In this document: positions 1 through 7,036 of the stretch, piece after piece | Numbering within the stretch: position 1 is the first letter of the stretch | How the letters are laid out: every line of letters starts with the position of its first letter | Origin: a virus | DNA: 26,859 bases | Reading direction: 5' to 3' (one strand) | Virus record (IMG/VR): IMGVR_UViG_3300050821_010576 | Location: 1 to 26,859 of that record | Translations under genes and position numbers: made by a program | Notes under the pieces: generated by a model | What the model saw: only the letters and a program-made list of their open reading frames with translations | Told to the model about the DNA's origin: nothing | Database searches by the model: none

Positions 1-387
1 CGGCAGACGACCGACCACCGCGGCAAGAAAATACGCATCCCCCCGAAGAAGGCGATTTTCCCGCCGGCGCTGGAATTCATCGGCGCCGAACTGCTCGGCG
101 GCGTGGATCGCCCCGATACCGCCAACCGCGCGATTAACGCCTTCCGGCGGCGCTCGGGCCTGCCCTCGTTCGATACCTGGATGGTCTGGGACTACCTGAC
201 CGATCCGGATGCCTGGTTTGTCGAAGGCAACACCGCAGACACCGAACTGCGCTTCTACAACCGCGAGGCGTTCAACACCGTCCACGACATCGACTTCGAT
301 TCGCGAAGCGTGAAAACTGCGGGGTGGCAGAGGTTCTCGGTGGGCTTCAATGGGTTTTACGGAGTAGCTGGAGTGCCCTCCAGTTAA
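1..387 (+). CDS. Probable major capsid protein, C-terminal part (5' end off window)
   Basis: The frame is open from the first base and ends at TAA 385-387, so only about 128 C-terminal residues are visible and the start is outside the window. The segment contains PPALEFIGAELLGG, a Trp/Asp-rich stretch (DTWMVWDYLTDPDAWFVEG), and a terminal run with HDIDFDSRSVKTAGW and FYGVAG. That end (an acidic-aromatic strand, then a short hydrophobic tail) resembles C-termini of phage major capsid proteins of the HK97/Mu-gpT kind, where the last strands describe the native-state reading of a product such as (D/E)VRxDFGVxxVDxRG. It lies just upstream of small decoration-like and connector genes, which is the usual place for the coat gene. 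This is an assignment from memory of the family; a scaffold or another head protein is the alternative. Confidence 0.62.
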   Translation, partial: RQTTDHRGKKIRIPPKKAIFPPALEFIGAELLGGVDRPDTANRAINAFRRRSGLPSFDTWMVWDYLTDPDAWFVEGNTADTELRFYNREAFNTVHDIDFDSRSVKTAGWQRFSVGFNGFYGVAGVPSS

Positions 388-434
388 GGCTCAAATGCAC
401 TTCTGGCCCAGTACTCACAGGTGCAAAATGAGCC
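388..434 (+). promoter_or_regulatory. Long interrupted hairpin directly after the capsid stop codon
   Basis: Beginning at the base after the TAA, GGCTCA (388-393) can pair with TGAGCC (429-434), and TGCAC (396-400) with GTGCA (421-425). The two stem blocks are separated by small A-rich internal loops, and the apical loop is 20 nt. No T-run follows, so a classical intrinsic terminator is not supported. An mRNA stability, processing or attenuation element between the highly expressed capsid gene and the endonuclease gene is plausible. Confidence 0.5.
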
Positions 435-468
435 TTACAATTCCTAAGATTCGCTGGCATTCTGGAGC

Positions 469-1335
469 GTGGCAACGCTTCAAAACTGTAACGTCTGTCA
501 CGGCGATTTCCCTCTTACTCCTGAGTTCTGGCACCGCCAGCCAAAGCGTAAGTCCGGACTCGGCGAAACATGTAAAGAGTGCGCAAAACAGCGCACCAGG
601 GCATGGGCTGAGGCCAACCGCGAGCGGACACGCGAGAATGCCGGCCTGTACGCCGCCGCGAATCCAGTGCGTAGACGGCTCTCTCGCATCGCCAACCGGG
701 AAGCAGAAACAGCAAGGTACAACGCGTGGCGTTCAGCCAATGCCGATCACCGTAAGCGGTACGAAGACGAGTATCGAGCGGCAAACGCCGAGGCCATCAA
801 AGAGCGCAAACGCCGCGCCTACCTTGCCGATCCCGCCGCTCACGCCGCTAAAACCCGCGCGTGGGCACTCGCAAATGCAGACCGTCTTCGCGCCAGAGCT
901 GCCGAGTACTACCGGAAGAACGCCGAAGCCCTCAAGCTCAAACAGCGCGAGCGTTATGCCGCGAACCCCGAGGCGAAGCTCGAACGCGATCGCCTTTACC
1001 GCGCCGCAAACCGCGACCGCCTCAACGCCGCGATCCGCGCATGGAAGGCCGCAAACCCCGAGCGCGTTCGCGCCGCCATCGGGAAGCGCAAAGCTCTCAT
1101 ACGCGGCGTTCCCGGACGAATCACAGCAAAGGACGTTCGCACGCAGTACGCCCACCAGCGCGGAACGTGCTTCTACTGTCCCCGCAGTCTGGCAGACTGC
1201 CAGTTCCACCTCGACCACTACATCCCGCTCTCGCGCGGCGGCGGGCACGAACCGGAGAACATGGTCCTCGCCTGCCCGCCCTGCAACATGGCAAAGGGAT
1301 CGAAGCTCCCTTCCGAATTCAAGCCTTCGAGCTGA
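469..1335 (+). CDS. HNH homing-type endonuclease
   Basis: This 288-residue protein has an N-terminal zinc-knuckle-like pair of CxxC motifs (C7/C10 and C35/C38). A long basic, helical middle follows, made of repeated (R/K)AWxxANxxRxRA-like units (about residues 42-215). The C-terminus is a clear HNH nuclease: CFYC 234-237, HLDH 247-250, SRGGGHEPEN ending at N264, CPPCN 269-273 and KG 276-277. HNH enzymes with such repeats cut DNA at specific sites and are typical free-standing selfish genes in phages. The GTG start at 469 is the first candidate after an in-frame TAA (445-447); a GGAG lies too close (464-467), so translation may be weak. The gene sits between the capsid gene and the next structural gene with no similarity to either, as expected for an insertion. 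Confidence 0.85.
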   Translation: MATLQNCNVCHGDFPLTPEFWHRQPKRKSGLGETCKECAKQRTRAWAEANRERTRENAGLYAAANPVRRRLSRIANREAETARYNAWRSANADHRKRYEDEYRAANAEAIKERKRRAYLADPAAHAAKTRAWALANADRLRARAAEYYRKNAEALKLKQRERYAANPEAKLERDRLYRAANRDRLNAAIRAWKAANPERVRAAIGKRKALIRGVPGRITAKDVRTQYAHQRGTCFYCPRSLADCQFHLDHYIPLSRGGGHEPENMVLACPPCNMAKGSKLPSEFKPSS

Positions 1336-1347
1336 GGTAAGAATCTA

Positions 1348-1872
1348 ATGCCCATCGGCACATCGAATCATCCTTCGCGTTTCGACCTGGTCGAGATCAC
1401 GCCTCCCGGCGCGTCGGGCTCGGGCCACGAGCCGCAGATCGGCACGGGCGGCGCCGTACCGCTGAAAATCATCGTCCCGGCGACCCAGACCGCGAACGCG
1501 ATCGAGGTCCGGAGCGTGACGGGCGCGCTTCTGTTCTCGGTCGGCGCAAACGGAGGCCCGGCGCCGAACGTGCTCACGGCGTCGGGCGCGATCCCGGTTC
1601 GGCCTTCGGCTTCGTATGTCATCGGCGGTACCGCCGCGATCAAGGCTTTTACCCTCGCAGCGCCGACGCCGGGCACTGACGACGGCGTGACCATCACGCT
1701 GACCAGCTCGACCGGCTTCGCCCATACGCTCACCGCGACCGGCCTCCTGCAGACCGGAAGTGCAGCGGTCAACGTCGCCACGTTCGCAACCTTCCCGGGC
1801 GCAACGCTGACGCTGCAGGCCTATAACGGCAAGTGGCAGGTCATCTCCTCGAACGGGATCGCCTTCACATAG
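1348..1872 (+). CDS. Small structural protein, head-decoration/head-fibre-like
   Basis: The product has 174 residues and is preceded by a good ribosome site (GAGGT at 1334-1338, 9 nt from ATG). It is poor in charged residues and rich in Gly, Ala, Thr and Val, in alternating patterns typical of beta structure. The C-terminal half (about residues 95-174) has the pattern TPGTDDGVTITLTSSTGFAHT, then TFPGATLTLQAYNGKW. I associate this with small phage head-fibre/decoration and fibre domains, where 'DDGxxITxTSxTxxAHTVT...A.F.G...LxAxNGxW' recurs. The gene follows the capsid and endonuclease genes and precedes another small beta-rich gene, which supports a virion-surface role. The exact role is not determined; a short fibre domain is the alternative. 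Confidence 0.6.
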   Translation: MPIGTSNHPSRFDLVEITPPGASGSGHEPQIGTGGAVPLKIIVPATQTANAIEVRSVTGALLFSVGANGGPAPNVLTASGAIPVRPSASYVIGGTAAIKAFTLAAPTPGTDDGVTITLTSSTGFAHTLTATGLLQTGSAAVNVATFATFPGATLTLQAYNGKWQVISSNGIAFT

Positions 1873-1876
1873 GACT

Positions 1877-2275
1877 ATGGCCGCCGATCTCAAGACAAGG
1901 CGAAGCCTGCTTCCGAGCGCGGCGCGAACCGCGACGACGACGTCGCCCGTGCAGAAAGACGCCTCGCAGCAATTCCTGCGCGTCTATCTGAACGTCACGG
2001 CGGCCTCGGGCACGGGCGGCCTGAAAGTGCTGGTTCGCGGCTACGACCTCACCTCGGGGCTTCCGGCAGCCATGAACGCCGGCGGCGCGGGCGTTACCGG
2101 CATCGGCCTCTATGTCTTCGAGCTGATGCCGAACGGCACGGTTGCGGGCCTGCCGCCCGGCATCATCGAATGCGTGGGGCGCATTCTGCCCTGCGTGTGG
2201 GACGTTCAGGTCTTTGCGGGCGACGCGACCAGTTACACGTATTCGCTCGGCTGCGAGGTTTTCCCACCTGGTTGA
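1877..2275 (+). CDS. Small phage structural protein, unknown role
   Basis: This 132-residue protein starts 4 nt after the previous stop. After a basic, Ser/Thr-rich N-terminus (about 1-25) comes a compact beta-rich part with QQFLRVYLNVTAASGTGGLKV and LVRGYDLTSGLP. A C-terminal segment follows with GYVF-like aromatic strands (ELMPNGTVAGLPPG, VWDVQVFAGDATSYTYSLG). The 'RVYLNVTAASGTGGLKVxVxGxD' pattern is one I recall from small head proteins encoded near capsid genes. No catalytic motif or membrane segment is visible. A minor head or decoration role is inferred from position only. Confidence 0.55.
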   Translation: MAADLKTRRSLLPSAARTATTTSPVQKDASQQFLRVYLNVTAASGTGGLKVLVRGYDLTSGLPAAMNAGGAGVTGIGLYVFELMPNGTVAGLPPGIIECVGRILPCVWDVQVFAGDATSYTYSLGCEVFPPG

Positions 2276-2278
2276 TTT

Positions 2279-2434
2279 ATGGCTATGTCTGCACATTTCG
2301 TTCTCATGCTGATCGCGGTGATCTGCCTGTTTTGTTCCGCCATCGGCAGGCCTGCGACGACGCCCATCTCGCTCGGCTGGCTTGGCCTCTTCTTCTGGGC
2401 GCTCGACATTCTGGTTTCCGGCGCCGTCCGCTAA
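2279..2434 (+). CDS. Small membrane protein, two hydrophobic segments
   Basis: This is a 51-residue gene that starts 3 nt after the preceding stop and ends 6 nt before the next ATG, so it fits the operon exactly. It encodes a first hydrophobic stretch (FVLMLIAVICLFCSAIG, residues 7-23), a short polar turn (RPATTP) and a second stretch (LGWLGLFFWALDILVSG). Small one- or two-helix proteins of this look are often found beside connector genes in short-tailed phages; their function is generally unknown. A holin-like role cannot be excluded but nothing beyond size and hydrophobicity supports it. ATG 2279 and an in-frame ATG two codons later are both possible starts. Confidence 0.65.
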   Translation: MAMSAHFVLMLIAVICLFCSAIGRPATTPISLGWLGLFFWALDILVSGAVR

Positions 2435-2440
2435 GGGCTT

Positions 2441-3382
2441 ATGTCCACCTGGGGCGAACTGCGTTTGGTTCTGCAGACGGCGGCTCCGGATCTCTCGCTG
2501 GACACCATTGATTCAGCTCTCAAAGAAAGATACGAACAGGTACTCGAAGCGACCGACTGGACCGGCCTCGAAGGGCACGCCTCGATCCAGACGACGGCGG
2601 CGTACCAGTCCGTCAATGACACGGTGACGCTCACAGTGGGCTCTCAGACCGTCGCAGGCGCCGGAACTACCTGGTCGGCCTCCATCACCGGAATGCGCTT
2701 CTACCGCCCGGGCGACACGGTCAATTATGTCTCGACGTTCGTGGACGCCGCGACGCTGACGCTCGATCGCCCGTACGAAGGCAACGGCTCGGACGCCGCG
2801 GGCTCGGTCCTGACGGCCTGCCCGTACGTGTTCATGCAGAACATGTATCCGCTGCCGGCAGACTGCCGCTCGATCCGCGCGATCGACAACCCGATCACCG
2901 GCCTGCCCATGAAGCCGTTTTCCGAACTGGGCCTCGAACGCTCGGCGGGCCAGCGCACGCTCGTCGGTTATCCGCAGGCCTGGGCCGAGTACGACGATAC
3001 GCCCGAGGCGACCCCGCCCGTTCTCCATCAGGTTGAGTTTTACCCGCCACCGCTGCAGGCGCGCGGATTTCCGCTTTTCTATCTTCGAAATCCGCGCGTT
3101 TTCAACGGCGAGAACACGTCGGATTCGCCGCTCCCGTTCGTTACTCGGACGGTGATCCTGGATGGCTGCCGCGCCGATCTTTCAAAAGACACCGGGCAAG
3201 CCGCGAGATTCGAGTTCCTGTTCGACAAGGAGCTGCGGCGGATGCTCCTGCTCGAACACGCCCAGAAGCGCGTCAAGACCGCGATGCACATGGACCCGCG
3301 CTATACCCGGCACCGGCTCGCGCGGGCCTCGCGCGGCCTGCGTTCGGCGTGGAGAGGTGGAACCCCGGGCGGCCCGAATTGA
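2441..3382 (+). CDS. Phage connector/adaptor-like structural protein
   Basis: The product has 313 residues. A helical N-terminus (LSLDTIDSALKERYEQVLEATDW, about 18-40) is followed by a beta-rich insertion (about 57-115: VNDTVTLTVGSQTVAGAGTT, then TTLTLDRPYEG-like text), an aromatic 'MYPLPADCRSIRAI' strand, and a C-terminal helical part (about 240-290). The order 'INxxYxxxLxxxxWxxL ... TVTVTxGSxxVxGxGTTW ... LTLDRPYEG ... xYxLPxDxRxIxxI' matches a phage protein type found near head-to-tail connectors in podoviruses. It probably occupies the portal-tail interface, in the virion rather than the infected cell. The last 34 nt overlap the chosen start of the next gene. The specific adaptor identity is inferred. 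Confidence 0.6.
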   Translation: MSTWGELRLVLQTAAPDLSLDTIDSALKERYEQVLEATDWTGLEGHASIQTTAAYQSVNDTVTLTVGSQTVAGAGTTWSASITGMRFYRPGDTVNYVSTFVDAATLTLDRPYEGNGSDAAGSVLTACPYVFMQNMYPLPADCRSIRAIDNPITGLPMKPFSELGLERSAGQRTLVGYPQAWAEYDDTPEATPPVLHQVEFYPPPLQARGFPLFYLRNPRVFNGENTSDSPLPFVTRTVILDGCRADLSKDTGQAARFEFLFDKELRRMLLLEHAQKRVKTAMHMDPRYTRHRLARASRGLRSAWRGGTPGGPN

Positions 3383-4332
3383 CGCTCGGCGCGATGTGCG
3401 ACGTTGCCAGCGCGAAGCTGAACGAGGCGTTCGGCGCGGGCGGCCCGACGTTTTACCCGACCGTCGAAATCGTGGCGTCGATCAACGAAGCGCAGCGCGT
3501 TTTCTGCCTGCTGACGCTGATCCTCGAAACCACCGTCGCCTGGAACGTTCCGCCGGCGACGACGTTCTTCCGGATGCTGCAACTGACGGGACCGCCGCCC
3601 GTCCTCGGCGCCGTGTTCGTTTCGGGCGCAGACGTGGAGTGGGTACTGGGCCAGCAGTTCGAGGTAGAGGCGTGGCTCCCCGGCACCACAATTCTGCTCG
3701 GTGGTATTGCCTACACCATCGTCGATGTGGCAAGCCCTGTTGATCTCACGATTGACCCGCCCTCGGCGGACGCGGGCATTTCCAGGGTGTATTCGGTCCC
3801 GTCCGCGTATCCGCCCTCTTTGCTGTTCCCCGACTGGATCGTCGCGCTGCGCCTGACGGCCGCCTCGGGCGCGAAGATTCGCCCGGCGCGGCTCGACGAC
3901 ATGGCGTCGCTCGATTCGCAATGGGTCGCGCAGCCGGGCTCGCCGTCACGCTATGTTCATCTGGGCGCCGATCTGCTCGCGATCTACCGCCAGCCCGCCG
4001 CCGCCGGCACGACCGTCCAGGTCACCTACGCGCGCTGTCCTCAGCCGCTCACGCTCGATATCCAGTCGCCCGAGGTGCCCGAGGAGTACCACCCCGAACT
4101 CGTCAACTACGCGATCGCGAGGCTGCGCCAGGTGGAAGGCGCGGAGGCGCTGGCGAGTACGCTGCCGCTGCTCGCCTCGTTTCTCGACGCCGCGCAGCGG
4201 TGCGCCGACTTCGTGCGGGCGAAGAATCGCGGCGGCCTGTACGACGCGCTTCCGTTCGAGTTGCGGAACTTCGACCGCTCGCGCCTGCTCGCGCTGCCGC
4301 CGGCACGCTCAAAGCGGCTTGCGCGCGCCTGA
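3349..4332 (+). CDS. Second connector/adaptor-like structural protein
   Basis: The product is 327 residues from GTG 3349. Helices containing ASAKLNEAFGAGGPTFYPTVEIVASINEAQRVF are followed by a variable domain, a beta-rich region with VTYARCPQPLTLDIQSPEVP, and a C-terminal helical part with EEYHPELVNYAIARLRQVEGAEAL. The last pattern (E.YH..LV.YA..RL...EG...) is characteristic of phage adaptor proteins of the DUF6682/P22-gp4-like kind, which link portal to tail. The start is uncertain. TTG 3379 would overlap the upstream TGA as TTGA and would begin TLGAMCDVASAKL, as in relatives I recall; ATG 3394 is a third option. None has a well-spaced Shine-Dalgarno, although GGAGAGG lies at 3351-3357. Confidence 0.62.
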   Translation: MERWNPGRPELTLGAMCDVASAKLNEAFGAGGPTFYPTVEIVASINEAQRVFCLLTLILETTVAWNVPPATTFFRMLQLTGPPPVLGAVFVSGADVEWVLGQQFEVEAWLPGTTILLGGIAYTIVDVASPVDLTIDPPSADAGISRVYSVPSAYPPSLLFPDWIVALRLTAASGAKIRPARLDDMASLDSQWVAQPGSPSRYVHLGADLLAIYRQPAAAGTTVQVTYARCPQPLTLDIQSPEVPEEYHPELVNYAIARLRQVEGAEALASTLPLLASFLDAAQRCADFVRAKNRGGLYDALPFELRNFDRSRLLALPPARSKRLARA

Positions 4333-4350
4333 ACCGTCGAACTCAGGGGA

Positions 4351-6336
4351 ATGAGAGCTTTACTTATTCTCTGCGCTGCGTTCGTTCTGACCGCGCAGCA
4401 AAGCCCGTTTCCGGCTTCGCTCGACAGCGATGGAACGCTCGGCGTTCCCGCCGATCAGGTTTCCTCCGCGCTCACCGCCGCGATGACAACCACGTCCACC
4501 ACGGCGACGGTCGCCAACGCCGTGAACATTCCGGTCTGGTCGCTCATTACCTTCGGCAGTGAACTGATGCAGGTTTGCCAGAAATCGGGAAACGTGCTGA
4601 CGTTCGGCGTGGCGGCGACCTGCCCGTCGCTCACCGGGCGCGGTCTGTCGGGGACGACCATCGCGGCCCACAAAACGGGCGTCATCGGCTACCTCAATAC
4701 GAACTCCTGGTATCACGTCGCGCAGTCGTCGGCGATCAAGGCGATCGAAAACAGTCTGCTCGGCGTCAAAGGCTTCGGGGCAAAGGGGGATGGCATCGCC
4801 GACGACACGGCTGCGATTCTGGCTGGCGTGTCTGCCATACAACAGACCCACGGAAGTCTGGTTTTCCCCTGCGGAAATTATCTCTTCTCGTCGGAAATAA
4901 CCATCACGTCGCGAATCACCCTGCAGGGCGGCGGCGACGGCGACAGCAGCACGAACAGCCACGCATGCACGACGCTGACGAAAACCGCCAGTGTGATCGG
5001 GATTCACGTCAGGAGCGGAGCGAATTACACTACGCTGAAAGGGTTTCGGCTCACCTCAACCGCTTCAACGGGTACAGCTGACGGAATCGTGATCGGCGAT
5101 GCCGATACGACGAACGGGGCAGGCGAGGTACGCATCGAGAACGTGCTGGTGGATTCGCAAAGGGGCAACGGGATTAACGTCCGCAACGGCAATTCCGGCA
5201 TTCTCGACCACGTGACCGCCAACGCCAACGGCGCGCACGGCGTCCTGATTTCGAGCCAGCAAACCAGCGTAAATAACGCGAATGCCTGGCGAGTGCATTC
5301 TTCCTCGGCGTTTTCGAACGGCGGCAGCGGATTCTATTTCGATGTCGCGGGCGGGACCACTGCAACGGGACTCGACACGGAAGGCAACGCGCAGCACGGC
5401 GTCTACGCGAATCAGCCGGGAATTCAGATCAAAGGCGGCGACGCGGAGAGTAATACGACCGATGACATCGCGACCGGCTCCAGTTGCTTCGGCTGCGTGA
5501 TTGAGATGAACAACGTTAACAACCATATCGTGCAGGGCAGTCCCTATTCGTGGATCGTAAACACCTCTCTCGGCACGGGTCCTTACGTTTTCCACGCAAG
5601 CGGCTCGCTCGGCATCTTCGGCGGGCTCAAAGTGCCGGTCGCGGCGCCGGCTTACGGCCCCGACGTCACCATCGACAACGACACGGGAAACTCCTTTCTC
5701 ATCACGGTGACAAACAACGTCAACTTTATTATTCTGGCCCCCGCCAACCCCAACTACTCGCAACGGATCAGTATCACGATCCGGAATTCCTCGGGCGGCG
5801 CGATGGGAACGCCGGCCTTCAGCGGGTACGTGCTCGGCTCGCCCTGGGTCAACCCTCTGAACGGATGCAGCCGGTCAATCGATTTCCAGATCAACGCCGC
5901 AACCGGGATCACCACGGAAGTATCACGCTCGTTGAGCGACATATGCGCGTCGTCCGCGCGGTCGGATTACGAGGTTTCAAACACCGCGCCGTTTGTCCAG
6001 GCAGGACTGACGGCGAGCGGCTCCGTTGCCGCTTTTACTTATCCCAATATTCCGGTTCAGGCGATCTTCCGTACAACCTGCCATGCGTTTAACACTGCGG
6101 CAGGCTCGGCCGGATCGGCAAAACTGTTTTTGCAGACGCGAAGCCTGTCGTCAGCCTCAAATTTTCCTACGAACAACGTACTTGATCTTACGGTCAACGG
6201 TTCCCAGTATTCCGTGACTGATTTCGAGATCATCCCGCCAAACACATCGGGCAGGTCCATCGGCGTTCAATGGATAGTAACTGGCAATGTCGGCGGAGTG
6301 TTTTCGGTCGAGTGCGTAACCGACCGGATGCAGTAA
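4351..6336 (+). CDS. Tailspike/tail fibre with pectate-lyase-like beta-helix and signal peptide
   Basis: This 661-residue protein has a clear Sec-type N-terminus: MRALLILCAAFVLTA, with a plausible cleavage after A15, then QQSPFPASLDSDGTLG. Residues about 25-125 form a small beta domain (TTTATVANAVNIP, FGSELMQVCQKSGNVLTF, RGLSGTTIAAHKTG). From about 138 the pectate-lyase-3 pattern begins (GVKGFGAKGDGIADDTAAI, residues 138-156), then VFPCGNYLFSSEITITS and many beta-helix coils to about residue 400. About 430-660 is further beta structure, possibly trimerisation or receptor binding. In phages such beta-helices bind or depolymerise host surface polysaccharide; no catalytic residues can be assigned here. 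The gene lies between connector genes, which places it in the virion. GGGGA abuts the ATG directly, an unusual spacing. Confidence 0.75.
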   Translation: MRALLILCAAFVLTAQQSPFPASLDSDGTLGVPADQVSSALTAAMTTTSTTATVANAVNIPVWSLITFGSELMQVCQKSGNVLTFGVAATCPSLTGRGLSGTTIAAHKTGVIGYLNTNSWYHVAQSSAIKAIENSLLGVKGFGAKGDGIADDTAAILAGVSAIQQTHGSLVFPCGNYLFSSEITITSRITLQGGGDGDSSTNSHACTTLTKTASVIGIHVRSGANYTTLKGFRLTSTASTGTADGIVIGDADTTNGAGEVRIENVLVDSQRGNGINVRNGNSGILDHVTANANGAHGVLISSQQTSVNNANAWRVHSSSAFSNGGSGFYFDVAGGTTATGLDTEGNAQHGVYANQPGIQIKGGDAESNTTDDIATGSSCFGCVIEMNNVNNHIVQGSPYSWIVNTSLGTGPYVFHASGSLGIFGGLKVPVAAPAYGPDVTIDNDTGNSFLITVTNNVNFIILAPANPNYSQRISITIRNSSGGAMGTPAFSGYVLGSPWVNPLNGCSRSIDFQINAATGITTEVSRSLSDICASSARSDYEVSNTAPFVQAGLTASGSVAAFTYPNIPVQAIFRTTCHAFNTAAGSAGSAKLFLQTRSLSSASNFPTNNVLDLTVNGSQYSVTDFEIIPPNTSGRSIGVQWIVTGNVGGVFSVECVTDRMQ

Positions 6337-6340
6337 GCCC

Positions 6341-7036
6341 ATGCCGTCGCCGTGGGGATCTGAACTCTGGGGACTCTCGCCGACGCCCGGCGTTCCCCTG
6401 CCGGGCTGCGATGCGACGAACTGCCTGAATGACGTGTGGTTTCGGCTCGGCTTCATGAACGCCGACGACATGGCGGTCGACGACCGATGGGTGACGCTCG
6501 ATGAGCTTTTCGAATTCGCCGACGAAGCGGTGAAGCGCCTCGCGTATTCGGTCGGGCTTTTCAAGGCGTACGATGCCTCGGTCGCGGTGACGGCGGGCGC
6601 GGCGCAGTATACGCTGCCTGACCAGCACGTTTTTTCTGTCGCCGCGTGGTTTCAATCGGGCGGCGCCGTCCAGCTCCTCAGACTGTCGAACGTGGCGCAA
6701 CTGTTCTCGCTCGATGCCGCCTGGGGCGCGAAGACGGGCGCTCCCGTGCGGCTCTCGCTCGACGCCGGCGGCACGGGAACGGCAACGCTTTACCCGTCTC
6801 CCGACTCGGACGGAACGCTGGCGCAGGTCGAGCAGGAACTACCGCACGACGTGACAGCGGGCGCGTCGGACATCCCGCTTTCGCCAGTGGTGCAGGATTA
6901 CTTCACGATGGCTATGCTCGCGACCGCGCTCTCGAAAGAGTCGGATCACGCAAGGCCTGAAGTAGCAGCCCACCTCAGCGAACGGATGCGATTACTTGAG
7001 CAGGTTTTTGAGCATCTGTGGGGCCCTGGGCAATGA
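6341..7036 (+). CDS. Third connector/adaptor-like structural protein
   Basis: The product has 231 residues. The Trp/Pro/Gly-rich N-terminus (MPSPWGSELWGLSPTPG) is followed by helices containing VTLDELFEFADEAVKRLAY. A beta-rich centre carries QYTLPDQHVFSVAAWF, then RLSNVAQLFSLDAAWGAKTG and ATLYPSPDSDGTL, and the C-terminal part is helical (DYFTMAMLATALSKES). The sequence 'xYxLPxDxxxVxxVxxxG..L......L..LD..W....G.P..........LYPxPDxDGTL' is the signature I associate with phage adaptor proteins that join portal to tail. Its stop overlaps the next start as ATGA (7033-7036), implying coupled translation. Having several such proteins in one genome is not unusual in short-tailed phages, but their individual positions cannot be assigned. 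Confidence 0.62.
   Translation: MPSPWGSELWGLSPTPGVPLPGCDATNCLNDVWFRLGFMNADDMAVDDRWVTLDELFEFADEAVKRLAYSVGLFKAYDASVAVTAGAAQYTLPDQHVFSVAAWFQSGGAVQLLRLSNVAQLFSLDAAWGAKTGAPVRLSLDAGGTGTATLYPSPDSDGTLAQVEQELPHDVTAGASDIPLSPVVQDYFTMAMLATALSKESDHARPEVAAHLSERMRLLEQVFEHLWGPGQ

Noticed and set aside
395-1348. Open frame of 317 codons overlapping the HNH gene
   Set aside because: Ser/Pro/Thr/Arg-rich sequence without motifs; it is a shifted reading of the HNH gene, whose zinc and HNH motifs are clear.
7018-7032. GTG 7018 as start of the large tail protein
   Set aside because: ATG 7033 forms an ATGA overlap with the previous stop, the joint used repeatedly in this operon.
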